DNA of 64,000 nucleotides from Nocardia rhizosphaerihabitans (GCF_014646295.1 NZ_BMNE01000001.1:1240001-1304000), one strand, 5' to 3'. Counted from the stretch's first letter, positions 17,713 to 27,102 are shown. The notes: generated from the letters alone by a model not told the origin. Numbers and translations are program-made.

Positions 17713-18899
17713 ACGCGCCCGCTGACCGCCGCCCCGAACGGCATCGGCATCGCGAACGCGTTGCCGTAACCGATCGTGGTGCGGGCCAACAATTGCCGGT
17801 ACACCTGCTCGTAGCCACCGCCGAGAGTGTCGGCGCCGAAATTCGCTTCGACGTGCGCCCGGCAATCCGCCGGATCGAACGTCGCGACTTCCGCGATGGC
17901 GCCGGGCAGCTCGTCCGGGTGCTCACAGATGCGCCCGGTGACGCCGTCGACCAGCACCTCGGCCACCGCGCCGCCGCGCAACGCGACCACCGGCGTTCCG
18001 CAGACCATTGCCTCGATCATCACCATGCCGAACGGCTCCTCCCAGCGAATGGGGAACAGCAGACACCGCGCTCCAGCCAAGAGTTTACGCTTGGCCGCCG
18101 CGTCGGCGAGACCGAATACATGATCGTCGTCGGTCAGCCGTGGGCGCACGTACTCCTCGAAGTAGGCCTTCTCCAGCGGCTCGGAACACTTGCCCGCCAG
18201 GATGAGCGGGATTCCGGCCGCGTGAGCGGCGTCGAGCGCCAGATGCGGGCCCTTGTCCATCGTGAAGCGGCCGAGGAACAGCGCGTAGTCCTGCTTCTCG
18301 GTCTGGAACGGCCACAGATCCGGCCGCAGCGCGTTGTGCACGCGTCCTGCCCACGGCAGGTCGGGCGCGAGTTCGCGCTGCCGGTCGCTGATCGAGACGA
18401 GCGAGCATTCCTCGCCCAGTTCGCGGTAATAGCGGTAGCAGTCGTCCTGCACGGGACCGTGCACGGTGACCACGGTCGGCAGGCCGAGATTGGCGTAGGC
18501 GGGCGCGTTCAGCGGGCCCGCGAAGGTGTGATCGTGGACCAGGTCGATACCTTCGGTCTCGGCCAGGCGCTCGATCGCGCGGCGCACCCGCAGGGCGTGC
18601 ACCACCTCGGGGAACGGATCACCGAGTCGTTCCGGGACGATCCGGTCCCACAGCGGGACGAAATTCGCCTTGGTACCCGGTTCGCCCGCACCGAACAGGG
18701 TGACGTGATGGCCGCGCTCGCAGAGCGAATCGACCAGATCGGCTACGACGGCCTCGACGCCGCCGTACGCCTTGGGGGGGACATCGAAATACGGTGGAAC
18801 CACCATCGCGATCCGCAGTGGGCCGCCGTTGTGCTCGATCGAGTAGAGATCGGACGTGGAGAACCCGGTCGGCGACATTGCCGACGTATCTGCACTCAT
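17709..18899 (-). CDS. GT4 family glycosyltransferase
   Basis: A 396-residue GT-B fold glycosyltransferase. The N-terminal Gly-rich acceptor loop is PPKAYGGVEAVV (near residues 40-50), with HDHTFAGPLNAP and VTVHGPVQDD. The donor half has LFLGRFTMDKG and the retaining EX7E motif EEPFGMVMIEAMVCGTPVVA. The start is the ATG at 18897-18899 behind GGAAGGAAGG, not the longer frame to 18944. Sugar donor and acceptor are unknown; the downstream coupled debranching-type enzyme suggests glucan or storage-polysaccharide metabolism. The roughly 260-base region upstream (18900-19160) holds no gene I can support. Confidence 0.88.
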   Translation of the reverse strand: MSADTSAMSPTGFSTSDLYSIEHNGGPLRIAMVVPPYFDVPPKAYGGVEAVVADLVDSLCERGHHVTLFGAGEPGTKANFVPLWDRIVPERLGDPFPEVVHALRVRRAIERLAETEGIDLVHDHTFAGPLNAPAYANLGLPTVVTVHGPVQDDCYRYYRELGEECSLVSISDRQRELAPDLPWAGRVHNALRPDLWPFQTEKQDYALFLGRFTMDKGPHLALDAAHAAGIPLILAGKCSEPLEKAYFEEYVRPRLTDDDHVFGLADAAAKRKLLAGARCLLFPIRWEEPFGMVMIEAMVCGTPVVALRGGAVAEVLVDGVTGRICEHPDELPGAIAEVATFDPADCRAHVEANFGADTLGGGYEQVYRQLLARTTIGYGNAFAMPMPFGAAVSGRV

Positions 18900-19160
18900 G
18901 ACCTTCCTTCCAGGGACACAACCTCGCAACACTTGCGCGAACAAGAGATGGCCGCCTCGGCGGGGGTGGAGACGAAAGCTTCACCGCCGTCCATGGGGCA
19001 TGGTTGGCCTGGTCAGACGTGGAGCGCACCACGTGGTGCCGCCTGAACAGAGGGGCCGTAGAGGAACGTACCCCGCTACCGGCGAGTAAACCAGTGGGTT
19101 GCTGGGTTTTCGCTTCGGCGATTCCGTGCCGCGACAGGAGATTACGCCGTCAGAGGCGGT

Positions 19161-20738
19161 CTACGGCGTACAGAATTTCGGTTCGACCGGATCGACGCAG
19201 GGGATGTTGCCGAACTCGGTCATGGTAAGCCTGGCCTTACCCCGCGTCAGATAGTCCAGGAACTGGGCCACCAGCGAATCGCCGGCGACCGATCCGTGAG
19301 TGTAGGCGTACTCGACCCCGGTGAACCGGTAGGCCCCGGATCGGATCGTGTCGGGCGTGGGACCGACCCCGTCGATCGTGACGGCCCCGACCTCGTCACC
19401 GACCGCCGAGGTTTCCAGATAACCCACCGCACCAGGGATTTTGGCAACGAACGTAGCCACTTCCTCGGTGACGTCGACCTCGCACTGCTCGCCACCGGCG
19501 GCCATCCCGATGCAGCTGGTGTAGCGGAACACCTTGCGGTTGTCCTCGAGCAGTCGCGATTCCAGGGCGCGGCGCGTGCCCGAACCCGCGGTCCGATCGA
19601 TCAGGACCACCGGGAGATCGGGTCCGCCGATCTGGTTCCAGTTCCTGATGTTCCCCCGATACAGGTCCCGGATCTGCTGGGTGGACAGGTCCTTCAGCCC
19701 GACGCCGGAATGCAGCACCATCGAGAACGAGGCCCGCGCCAGGGGCAGTTCGGTGAGCGCGGCGAACGAGGTGCCTTTGGTGCCGTCGCCGATGGCCAGC
19801 ATCCCCGGTGTCGGACCGGCCTTGGTCAGGGCGCGCAGTCCTGGTTCGGTTCCGGCGAAGTCGAAGGTGAATCGCGCTCCGGTGCAGGTCTTCTCGTAGC
19901 TGTCTGCGGCCTTGCGGATCATCGGCGCCATCGCGGTCGACCCGACGACGGTGAGCTCGCCCGCGGCGCAGTCACGCGGCGGCGGATCCGGTTGCACCAC
20001 AGCCACCACCAGCTGGATCACGACCAGGGCGAGCAGGAACAGACTCAGCGCCACCAGGATCCAGGGTGGACGCGCGTTGCTCTTCGTCCGGTCCACCCGG
20101 CCGCCCTTGATACCGCCGGAGATCGTGGGTTCCGGGGTCTTGACGCCGTCGTTCGGCCGGTTCAACACCGCCAGGATCTTGTAGTGGTGACCCCGCTCCA
20201 ACGGCACTTTCGGCAGATCGATGACGCCGACCAGGTCGGGCGACTGATTCGGCGGCGGCGTCGCCGTCCCCTCCTGGCGCCACGCGATGCCCGAGTCGCG
20301 CCCCAGATTGTCCCGTGGCACCTCGTGGAGTTCGGTGACCGCCAAGCCGATCACCTCGCGGCCGGGGAAGGTCATGTGGAGACCAACCCTGTTCCCCGCG
20401 TGGCTGTCCATCGTGTAGTCGTCGGCATCGATGCGCAGTGATCCACTGTTCTCGATCCGCACCAGCACGAGCGACAGGTTCTTGAGCTGCCACTCCGGGT
20501 TACCTGCCACGGTCGTCCGCAAATTACGCAGGGCCCCGGTGACATCGGGATCGGCAGTTCCGTTCGGCACGGGGAACTCGATCTCACCGGTGACCGGCGT
20601 ATCCATCTGCACCCGGTACCCGAGCCGCCTGCGCCCGACGAGGACGAACTCCCGCAGGAACGCCGCGAGGGCCACCACGATACCGATGACCGAGAGCACT
20701 ATCTCGATCGGAAACTCGCCCACCGCGTCCCCACTCAT
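19161..20738 (-). CDS. Membrane-anchored PstS-like substrate-binding protein with an N-terminal extra domain
   Basis: A 525-residue protein. It has a membrane helix at about 8-28, a roughly 190-residue soluble domain of unknown type (30-225), a second helix (about 227-250), and then a PstS-like type 2 periplasmic-binding domain (250-525) with LTVVGSTAMAPMIRKAA, NWNQIGGPDLPVVLIDRTAGSGTR and GAVGYLETSAV. The binding-protein part resembles phosphate-binding PstS proteins, but no pstCAB genes are nearby and there is no lipoprotein signal. With two helices, the binding domain and the N-terminus should be on the same side of the membrane, with the middle domain on the other. It could be a sensor or anchored receptor rather than a transport component (inference). 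Confidence 0.75.
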   Translation of the reverse strand: MSGDAVGEFPIEIVLSVIGIVVALAAFLREFVLVGRRRLGYRVQMDTPVTGEIEFPVPNGTADPDVTGALRNLRTTVAGNPEWQLKNLSLVLVRIENSGSLRIDADDYTMDSHAGNRVGLHMTFPGREVIGLAVTELHEVPRDNLGRDSGIAWRQEGTATPPPNQSPDLVGVIDLPKVPLERGHHYKILAVLNRPNDGVKTPEPTISGGIKGGRVDRTKSNARPPWILVALSLFLLALVVIQLVVAVVQPDPPPRDCAAGELTVVGSTAMAPMIRKAADSYEKTCTGARFTFDFAGTEPGLRALTKAGPTPGMLAIGDGTKGTSFAALTELPLARASFSMVLHSGVGLKDLSTQQIRDLYRGNIRNWNQIGGPDLPVVLIDRTAGSGTRRALESRLLEDNRKVFRYTSCIGMAAGGEQCEVDVTEEVATFVAKIPGAVGYLETSAVGDEVGAVTIDGVGPTPDTIRSGAYRFTGVEYAYTHGSVAGDSLVAQFLDYLTRGKARLTMTEFGNIPCVDPVEPKFCTP

Positions 20739-20818
20739 CCACCCCGGCGCTACGTTCTCGTATGTCTACCAGGCGAAGGATCCGACCCGCCGAACGACAT
20801 CAGCTGTTGGGCAACACT

Positions 20819-21856
20819 TCACTCACCGGATTCCCGTGTCCACGCCAGCAGCCGCGCGAGCGGCCAGGTGTTGATCACGGTCTCGGCCTGGACGCCGTGG
20901 GCCAGCGCCCGCTCGCAACCGTAACCCTGCCAAGCCAATTGGCCGGGCGCGTGGGCGTCGGTGTCGATGCTGAAGTGGCAGCCCATGTCGACGGCCAGCT
21001 CGATGAGGCGACCGGGTGGGTCGCGGCGTTCGGGGCGGCTGTTGATCTCCACGGCGGTGCTGTACTTGCGGCAGGCTTCGAAGACGAGTTCGGCGTCGAA
21101 ACTGGATTCGGGGCGGGTGCCGCGCCCACCCGTGACAAGGCGGCCGGTGCAGTGGCCGAGGACGTCGACATTCGGGTTCGCGACGGCGTAGACCATGCGT
21201 TTGGTCATGGTGGCGCTGTCGTCGCGCAGGTGCGAATGCACGCTGGCGACAACGACATCCAGGCGTTCGAGCAGATCGGCGCGCTGGTCGAGGGTGCCGT
21301 CGTCGAGGATGTCGACCTCGATGCCTGTGAGGATGCGGAAGGGCGCCAGCTGGTCGTTGAGCTCGGCGATCACGTCGAGCTGGCGCAGCAGGCGTTCGGC
21401 GGACAGGCCGTTGGCGATCTTGAGCCGGGGCGAATGATCGGTCAGCGCACAGTATTCGTGGCCGAGCGCGGCGGCGACGCCCATCATCTCGGCGATCGGG
21501 CTGCCGCCGTCGGACCAGTCCGAGTGCGTGTGCAGATCACCGCGCAGCAGGGTTCGCAGCGGGTCGCCGGCGGGCCCGATAGGTTGTGCGTCGCCGCGCA
21601 ATTCGGCCAGATAGCCGGGTACCTCACCGGCGTAGGCCTGTTCGATCACGGCGGCGGTCTTGGGTCCGATGCCGGACAGCTCACGCCAGCTGTGCTCGCG
21701 CGCCCGGGTCGCCCGCTCGGCGTCGGACAGGGCGGCGACGACGTCGGCGGCGCGGCGGTAAGCCTTCACCCGGTGGGTCTGCGCGCGAGAGCGTTCGAGC
21801 CAGAACCCGATCTCGCGCAGAGCCGCCACCGGGCCGGGACTGTCCGCCGACGTCAT
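20819..21856 (-). CDS. PHP domain protein (PolX C-terminal-like phosphoesterase)
   Basis: A 345-residue protein. An N-terminal helix-hairpin-helix region (ELSGIGPKTAAVIEQAY, about 60-80) is followed by a PHP phosphoesterase domain with metal-ligand motifs GDLHTHSDWSDGG, ALTDHSP, GIEVDI, VASVHSHL, GHCTGR and SIDTDAHAP. This is the arrangement of the C-terminal half of PolX-type DNA polymerases without the polymerase domain. A role as a nuclease or phosphatase in DNA metabolism is plausible but not shown. The next gene downstream on this strand is the debranching/GT4 group, about 80 bases beyond the PstS-like gene, so no operon partner is evident. Confidence 0.85.
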   Translation of the reverse strand: MTSADSPGPVAALREIGFWLERSRAQTHRVKAYRRAADVVAALSDAERATRAREHSWRELSGIGPKTAAVIEQAYAGEVPGYLAELRGDAQPIGPAGDPLRTLLRGDLHTHSDWSDGGSPIAEMMGVAAALGHEYCALTDHSPRLKIANGLSAERLLRQLDVIAELNDQLAPFRILTGIEVDILDDGTLDQRADLLERLDVVVASVHSHLRDDSATMTKRMVYAVANPNVDVLGHCTGRLVTGGRGTRPESSFDAELVFEACRKYSTAVEINSRPERRDPPGRLIELAVDMGCHFSIDTDAHAPGQLAWQGYGCERALAHGVQAETVINTWPLARLLAWTRESGE

Positions 21857-21861
21857 GGGCG

Positions 21862-22443
21862 CTACCTGATCCGGCCGTACTTGAGGAAGGCGACGCCGTC
21901 GGCGTACACGCGGCTGGTAATCACCCGGAACCGTTCCGGCGCAGGTAGTTTCGTGCCACCGCCGAACAGCGGGCGGCCCGTGCCGAGGACGACCGGGTAC
22001 AGCTTCAGGAACACCTGATCGATCTCGGGGAGCAAGGTCTGCGCCAGTTCACCGCCGCCGCACAGCCAGATGCCGAGACCGGCTTCGCGTTTCAGCTCGC
22101 GGACGGCCTCGACCGGGTCGTGCGCGATCACCTCGACGCCGGGCGCAGGCGATTCGGGCAGCGTCGTCGACACCACGTATTGGCGCAGATGCTCGTACGG
22201 GCTGGCCGTGCCGGTGCGCACGCCGAAGTCGTGGGTCTTGCGGCCCATGATCACGGTGTCGAAGTAGAGGTTGCCCGCCGAGATGCCGCGCGCCTCGCGT
22301 ACCTTGGTCGGCAGCGTCTCCGGGTACTGCTGGGTGATGGAAGGGACGTGGTCACCGCCCACCGGGAAGAAGTCCACCGAGCCGTCCTCGGCGGCGATGA
22401 ACCCGTCGATCGTCGATGCCACGAAATAGGTCAGCTTGCGCAT
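21862..22443 (-). CDS. Dihydrofolate reductase / RibD C-terminal-like reductase
   Basis: A 193-residue protein of the RibD-C/DHFR-like superfamily, with the N-terminal KLTYFVASTIDGFIA, the NADPH-binding-type VIMGRKTHDFG and LCGGGELAQTLL, and a terminal VTSRVYADGVAFLKY. Paralogs are common in actinobacteria and mostly uncharacterised, so folate metabolism should not be assumed. The start is the ATG at 22441-22443 behind a perfect AGGAGG; the upstream frame to 22458 lacks support. It ends five bases before the PHP gene, which suggests co-transcription. Confidence 0.85.
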   Translation of the reverse strand: MRKLTYFVASTIDGFIAAEDGSVDFFPVGGDHVPSITQQYPETLPTKVREARGISAGNLYFDTVIMGRKTHDFGVRTGTASPYEHLRQYVVSTTLPESPAPGVEVIAHDPVEAVRELKREAGLGIWLCGGGELAQTLLPEIDQVFLKLYPVVLGTGRPLFGGGTKLPAPERFRVITSRVYADGVAFLKYGRIR

Positions 22444-22506
22444 AACGTCCTCCTGCACGGACCCGGTCCGAAACGACCTGTCAGGAGAAACCGTAGCGCG
22501 CCCGGA

Positions 22507-23367
22507 TCAGCGGCGGCGAGGCTTCCGCTGACACTTCGGGCAGGAAAACGACGAACGATTCATGAATTGCTCGCGGATCAGCAGCGTGCCACAGCGATCG
22601 CACGGTTCGTCGACACGCCCGTAGGCGGCCAGCGACCGGGAGAAATAGCCGGATTCGCCGTTCACGTTCACATACAGCGCGTCGAAGGAGGTGCCGCCGA
22701 CGGCCAGCGCCTCGTTCATGACCGCGGTGACACTGTCGAGCAGGAGGCGCACCACCGGCCGGGTGAGGTCGGCAGCGACGCGGGTGCCGTGCAGCCCGGC
22801 CCGCCACAGCGCCTCGTCGGCGTAGATGTTGCCGATGCCCGAGACCACGGTCTGGTCGAGCAGCACCCGCTTGATCTCGGTGTTCTTGGCGCGGATCCGC
22901 GCGACCACGGCTTCGCGGTCGAAGCGCGGATCCAGCGGATCACGGGCGATATGGGCGACCGTGTCCGGGACGACGGTGCCGTCGACCTCGACCAGGTCGG
23001 CCAGCGACCAGCCGCCGAACGTGCGCTGATCGACGAAGCGCAGCTCACTGCCGTCACCGAGGGCGGCGCGAATGTGGGCGTGCTTCTCGACAGGGGCGGC
23101 CGCGGGCTGCACCAGCATCTGACCGCTCATTCCCAGATGCACGACCAGCGCGGTATCGGGTTCGTCGAAGGTGAGCCACAGGTACTTGCCGCGACGCTGC
23201 GCGCTCTCGATCTTCAGCCCGGTGAGCCGGGCCGCCAGATCGACACCACCCGCGACGTGCCTGCGCACAGCTCGCGGGTGGGTGACGGTGACGGAATCGA
23301 TGACACGGCCGACCGCATGCTCGGCCAGACCGCGCCGTACCACCTCGACTTCGGGCAGTTCGGGCAC
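22507..23367 (-). CDS. mutM: Formamidopyrimidine-DNA glycosylase (Fpg/MutM)
   Basis: A 286-residue base-excision repair glycosylase/AP lyase that removes 8-oxoguanine. The N-terminal catalytic PELPEVE (Pro2 nucleophile, Glu3) follows the initiating GTG (23365-23367). The H2TH region contains [12 protein letters not shown], and the C-terminal zinc finger is CxxC-x16-CxxC (CDRC ... CPKC). The gene starts three bases after the rnc stop. Order DUF177-rpmF-rnc-mutM is a conserved housekeeping unit. Confidence 0.97.
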   Translation of the reverse strand: MPELPEVEVVRRGLAEHAVGRVIDSVTVTHPRAVRRHVAGGVDLAARLTGLKIESAQRRGKYLWLTFDEPDTALVVHLGMSGQMLVQPAAAPVEKHAHIRAALGDGSELRFVDQRTFGGWSLADLVEVDGTVVPDTVAHIARDPLDPRFDREAVVARIRAKNTEIKRVLLDQTVVSGIGNIYADEALWRAGLHGTRVAADLTRPVVRLLLDSVTAVMNEALAVGGTSFDALYVNVNGESGYFSRSLAAYGRVDEPCDRCGTLLIREQFMNRSSFSCPKCQRKPRRR

Positions 23368-23370
23368 AGG

Positions 23371-24105
23371 TCAGATTTCGTCGGCGACGGATTCGTCGGT
23401 GAGTGCCTTGTAGGCGGTGCCCGCGGCCTTCTGCTCGGCTTCCTTCTTGGAGCGGCCGACACCCTGACCGTACGGACGACCGGCGATCACCGTGGTGGCG
23501 GTGAACTCCTTGTTGTGGTCCGGGCCGGTGGAGGTGATCTCGTAGCTGGGCACACCGAGTCCGCGTTCGGCCGTGAGCTCCTGCAGGCTGGTCTTCCAGT
23601 CGAGGCCGGCGCCCATGCGGGGGCCGCGCTCGAGCAGTTCGGCGAACAGGCGAAGCACGACGCCACGGGCCACTTCGATGCCGTGCTCGAGATGCACGGC
23701 GCCGAGCAGGGACTCCATACCGTCGGCGAGGATGCTCGGCTTGTCGCGGCCGCCGGTGAGCTCTTCGCCCTTGCCGAGCAGCAGGTACTGACCGAGTCCG
23801 CCGTCGCCGAGACCACGCGCCACCTCGGCGAGCGCGTGCATGTTCACCACACTGGCGCGCAGCTTCGCGAGCTCACCCTCGGACTTCTCGGGGTGCTCAG
23901 TGTAGAGGCGCTCGGTGATGCTGAGGCCGAGCACCGAGTCGCCGAGGAACTCGAGGCGCTCGTTGGTCGGCAGGCCGCCGTTCTCGTACGCGTACGACCG
24001 GTGCGTCAGCGCGAGGCGCAGCAGCTCCGGTCGTACGTCGACACCGAGGGCGGTGAGCAGGCTGGCGTGATCGGCCGAACCCGCTGTGTCTTTGCTGGCT
24101 GTCAC
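23371..24105 (-). CDS. rnc: Ribonuclease III
   Basis: A 244-residue RNase III, which cleaves double-stranded RNA in rRNA processing. The catalytic signature is [14 protein letters not shown] (about residues 43-56), with a second acidic cluster at [18 protein letters not shown] dsRNA-binding domain occupies about 170-235 ([15 protein letters not shown] ... [12 protein letters not shown]). Start is GTG at 24103-24105, three bases after rpmF. Confidence 0.97.
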   Translation of the reverse strand: MTASKDTAGSADHASLLTALGVDVRPELLRLALTHRSYAYENGGLPTNERLEFLGDSVLGLSITERLYTEHPEKSEGELAKLRASVVNMHALAEVARGLGDGGLGQYLLLGKGEELTGGRDKPSILADGMESLLGAVHLEHGIEVARGVVLRLFAELLERGPRMGAGLDWKTSLQELTAERGLGVPSYEITSTGPDHNKEFTATTVIAGRPYGQGVGRSKKEAEQKAAGTAYKALTDESVADEI

Positions 24106-24108
24106 GAA

Positions 24109-24291
24109 TCAGACAGCAGAGGTGACCTGGCGGCCCTTGTAGGTGCCGCAGGACGGGCACGCGATGTGCGGGAGGGTCTTCTCACCGCAGGCACGGTTCG
24201 GGCAGGTGACCAGGGTCGGCGCAGTGGCCTTCCACTGGCTGCGCCGCGACCGGGTGTTGGAACGGGACATCCGGCGCTTGGGAACAGCCAC
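24109..24291 (-). CDS. rpmF: 50S ribosomal protein L32
   Basis: A 60-residue L32 with the conserved basic start [20 protein letters not shown] and a zinc-ribbon cysteine set (C-x4-C ... C-x2-C: CPNRAC, CPSC), so it is the zinc-binding form. The start is GTG at 24289-24291, two bases after the DUF177 gene, the usual yceD-rpmF arrangement. Confidence 0.97.
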   Translation of the reverse strand: MAVPKRRMSRSNTRSRRSQWKATAPTLVTCPNRACGEKTLPHIACPSCGTYKGRQVTSAV

Positions 24292-24293
24292 GG

Positions 24294-25016
24294 CTACTTC
24301 TCCTCTGTGTTTTCGCTGACCACGTCGGCATCGTTTGCCACGGGAGCGGATCGGTCTGGGGTGGTGGAACCCTCAGCGGGGTCGCCGGTGCCGGGCGCCT
24401 CTGCGGCGAAACTCGCCAACTTGGCCCAGCGAGGGTCCAGTATCTCATGCCCATGATCAGGACCCGCAATCGCCATCCGCACACCGCACTCGGGGCACAG
24501 GCCCGCGCAGTCCGGGGTGCACAGCGGCTGCAGCGGAAGCTCCAGCCCGATGGCGTCGAGGATCACCGGCTTGAGATCGATGAGGTCGTCTTCCATGCGG
24601 TAGACCTCGTCGTCCTCGGTCGTCTGCTCGGTGGTGCTGTCCGGATACGCGAACAGCTCCGTCAGACGAATCTCCACCTGGTCGTCGAACGGTTCGAGGC
24701 AGCGCGAGCACTCCCCCACCGTCGGACCGGACGCCGTGCCGGTGACCAGCACACCTTCCGAGACCGCCTGCAGCTGCAGATCGAGCTCCACCGCGGCGTC
24801 GGCCGGGATGGCGATCAGGTCGAGACCCAGCCGCTCATGGTCGGTGACGGTGCGCCGCAGTTCCCGCATGGTTCCCGGCCGACGGCCGAGACTGCGGACA
24901 TCCAGCACGAAGCCCGCGTCGGACACAGGACCACTGGTCTTGTGCGGACGCGACGGCGAACCGGAAGCGGCGGGCATCACTGACTCACTTACTTCTGAGG
25001 GGATTTGGGCAACCAC
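24294..25016 (-). CDS. DUF177 (YceD family) protein
   Basis: A DUF177/YceD protein of up to 240 residues, with the family pattern [15 protein letters not shown], the cysteine motif [10 protein letters not shown] and a second pair [13 protein letters not shown]. YceD is linked to 23S rRNA accumulation and is nearly always encoded next to rpmF. The start is uncertain: GTG at 25014-25016 gives the longest reading but has no Shine-Dalgarno sequence. An in-frame ATG at 24975-24977, with GTG just before it, would give about 227 residues. Confidence 0.85.
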   Translation of the reverse strand: MVAQIPSEVSESVMPAASGSPSRPHKTSGPVSDAGFVLDVRSLGRRPGTMRELRRTVTDHERLGLDLIAIPADAAVELDLQLQAVSEGVLVTGTASGPTVGECSRCLEPFDDQVEIRLTELFAYPDSTTEQTTEDDEVYRMEDDLIDLKPVILDAIGLELPLQPLCTPDCAGLCPECGVRMAIAGPDHGHEILDPRWAKLASFAAEAPGTGDPAEGSTTPDRSAPVANDADVVSENTEEK

Positions 25017-25063
25017 TCAACAGTACGGCAGGACCCCGTCCGAACTCAAAACGCGCGGTGCGC

Positions 25064-25837
25064 TCAGCGCCGGTGGTCGGCGGCGTATTCCGGATATTCG
25101 GGCGCCTGACCGCCGCGCATGTGCTGGCGGCCGCGGGTGATCGTGCGGCGGGTGGTGGCCAGCGTCTCGCCCAGCGCGGCGAGCTTGCCGTCGAAATCGG
25201 CCATCTGCTCGTCGACGTAGTCGTCGCATTCGGCGCGGACCCGGTCGGCCTCGGCCTGGGCGCCGTCGATCAGGCGCGCCGACTCGGCGTGCGCTGCCCG
25301 CACGACCTCGGTCTGGGCGACCAGCCTGGCCTGTTCGGCCTTGCCGTCGGCGACCGAGCGCTCGTAGGAGTCCTTGCCCGCCTGGATGGCCCGGTCGGCG
25401 TCCACCTGGGCGCGGCCGGTGAGCTCGTCGTACTCGGCGTTGCCGTCGGCGATCACCCGGTCGGCCTCGGCCTGCGCGGTCGCGACCAGGCGGTCGGCGT
25501 GCGTTGTCGCCTCGGCGACCATCCGGTCGGCGTGCGCCTTGGCGTCGGCGAGGATGCGGTCGGCCTCGGCGCGCGCCTTCTCGATGGTGGTGCGCGCCTG
25601 CTCGTTGGCGGCGGTCACCGTGGCCTCGGCGCCGGTGCGGGCGTCGCCGACGATCTTGTCGCGGTGGTCGAGGACGTCCTGGGCGTCGTCGAGCTCGCCG
25701 GGCAGGGCGTCGCGGACGTCGTCGAGTAGTTCGAGGACATCGCCGCGGGGCACGATGCAACTGCGGGTCGGCGGGATGCCGCGCGCCTCTTCGACGATGG
25801 CGACCAGCTCGTCGAGTGCTTCGAATACGCGATACAT
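25064..25837 (-). CDS. sepIVA: SepIVA/DivIVA-like septation coiled-coil protein
   Basis: A 257-residue protein with a DivIVA-like N-terminus (MYRVFEALDELVAIVEEARGIP, a short globular head) followed by a long Ala/Asp/Glu/Arg coiled coil (about 60-225) with recurring ADR heptad elements. It matches the M. tuberculosis Rv2927c / SepIVA type, a septum-localised protein needed for division and polar growth in mycobacteria. The ATG at 25835-25837 is preceded by AGGAGG with nine bases of spacing; the GTG at 25841-25843 would be too close to it. Synteny downstream of DUF177 supports the assignment. Confidence 0.88.
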   Translation of the reverse strand: MYRVFEALDELVAIVEEARGIPPTRSCIVPRGDVLELLDDVRDALPGELDDAQDVLDHRDKIVGDARTGAEATVTAANEQARTTIEKARAEADRILADAKAHADRMVAEATTHADRLVATAQAEADRVIADGNAEYDELTGRAQVDADRAIQAGKDSYERSVADGKAEQARLVAQTEVVRAAHAESARLIDGAQAEADRVRAECDDYVDEQMADFDGKLAALGETLATTRRTITRGRQHMRGGQAPEYPEYAADHRR

Positions 25838-25963
25838 GCTCACTACCCTCCTGCCGACTCACGGCGAAACCACTACCGCCGTGGCCCAGTCTGCCTGCCC
25901 GCGGCGCGTGTTCCGAATGTCGTCGCGGTGTGTCGCGACAGTGTCCTAGATCGCACAGATATC

Positions 25964-25986
25964 AAGTGGAGTGAACCTCTCCACTT
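25964..25986. repeat. Inverted repeat upstream of the gtrA-like gene
   Basis: AAGTGGAG (25964-25971) and CTCCACTT (25979-25986) form a perfect 8-base dyad with a 7-base spacer in the 249-base divergent region between sepIVA and the gtrA-like gene. It is a candidate operator; no regulator is identified. The rest of the region shows nothing else I can name. Confidence 0.5.
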
Positions 25987-26086
25987 CCGCTACCATCGGG
26001 AGGCACGACAACCGTCCGCCGGGAAGCACTGCACGTTTTCACCTGTTGTACTCCTCGACGTTCGTTCATTGCGATCGGAGTCGACC

Positions 26087-26617
26087 ATGACCGTTCTGGA
26101 AACACCGCGAAGCGCGGTGTCGCATGTCGCGGGCATGTTCACTCCCTGGATCGGTCCGTACCCCGTGCTCGCGCCGAGCCCGCCGGCCCCCGTGCTGCGT
26201 CCACAGGTCGACCGGGCGCTCACCTACCTGCGCGGTGACCACGCCCTCCCGCAGCTCATCCGCTTCGCCCTGGTCGGCGGATTCAGCAATGTCGCCTACG
26301 TGCTGCTGTTCTTCGCCATGCACGGCATCGGCCCGCTGATCGCCAATGTGGCAGGCTCGGTCGTCAGCACGATCATCGCCAACGAACTGCACCGTCAGCT
26401 CACCTTCCACGCCGCCGACCGCGTCACCTGGTTCACGGCGCAATGGGAGGGTGGCGGACTCGCGCTGCTCGGTTTGGGCATCACGACGGCAGGCCTGGCC
26501 GCGCTGGGCGTGTGGGCCCCCGGCCTGGGCGACAGTGTCCAGGCGCTGGCCGTCCTCGCGATCACCGCAGCCGTCGGCGGCATGCGCTTCCTCGCCCTGC
26601 GCGGCCTGGTCTTCTAG
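26087..26617 (+). CDS. GtrA-like four-helix membrane protein
   Basis: A 176-residue protein with a proline-rich cytoplasmic start (to about residue 50) and four transmembrane helices, opening with the GtrA signature [23 protein letters not shown] and containing [11 protein letters not shown]. GtrA-like proteins move polyprenyl-linked sugars across the membrane or support cell-wall polysaccharide decoration. The start is the ATG at 26087 behind GGAG; the upstream frame to 25928 is not supported. The gene converges on coaD, and both stop codons use the same CTAG. Confidence 0.82.
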   Translation: MTVLETPRSAVSHVAGMFTPWIGPYPVLAPSPPAPVLRPQVDRALTYLRGDHALPQLIRFALVGGFSNVAYVLLFFAMHGIGPLIANVAGSVVSTIIANELHRQLTFHAADRVTWFTAQWEGGGLALLGLGITTAGLAALGVWAPGLGDSVQALAVLAITAAVGGMRFLALRGLVF

Positions 26618-27099
26618 GCGCGGCGTTCCGCGAGGCGGTCCAGCAGGCGCTTGTGCACCGCGGGCGGGAGCATGTCGCTGACGTCGCCGCCGAGGGCCGC
26701 GACTTCCTTGACCAGTGAGCTGGACAGGAAGCTCAGCGACGGGTTGGTGGCGATGAAGAAGGTGTCGACGCCGGCCAGCTTGTGGTTCATCTGGGCCATC
26801 TGGAGCTCGTAGCCGAAGTCGCCCGCGTCGCGCAGGCCCTTGACGATCGCGGTGACGCCCTCCTGCTTGGCGAAGTCGACCGTCAGGCCCTGCCAGGACG
26901 CGACGCGCACGTTGGGCAGGTGGGCGACCGATTCGCGCAGCAGTTCCATGCGCTCCTCGACGGTGAACATGCCCTGCTTCTTGGGGTTCACATTGACGGT
27001 GATGATCACCTCGTCGAACTGCGCGGCCGCGCGGGTGAACACGTCGAGGTGACCGTTGGTGACCGGGTCGAAGGAGCCGGGGCACAGTGCTGCAGCCAT
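26614..27099 (-). CDS. coaD: Phosphopantetheine adenylyltransferase
   Basis: A 161-residue CoaD, the penultimate step of coenzyme A synthesis (4'-phosphopantetheine + ATP to dephospho-CoA). Motifs: [13 protein letters not shown] (T/HxGH nucleotidyltransferase), [11 protein letters not shown], and [16 protein letters not shown] near the end. It follows rsmD by three bases as the last gene of the pyc-rsmD-coaD unit. Its stop overlaps the convergent gtrA-like stop. Confidence 0.97.
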   Translation of the reverse strand: MAAALCPGSFDPVTNGHLDVFTRAAAQFDEVIITVNVNPKKQGMFTVEERMELLRESVAHLPNVRVASWQGLTVDFAKQEGVTAIVKGLRDAGDFGYELQMAQMNHKLAGVDTFFIATNPSLSFLSSSLVKEVAALGGDVSDMLPPAVHKRLLDRLAERRA

Positions 27100-27102
27100 G
27101 GG

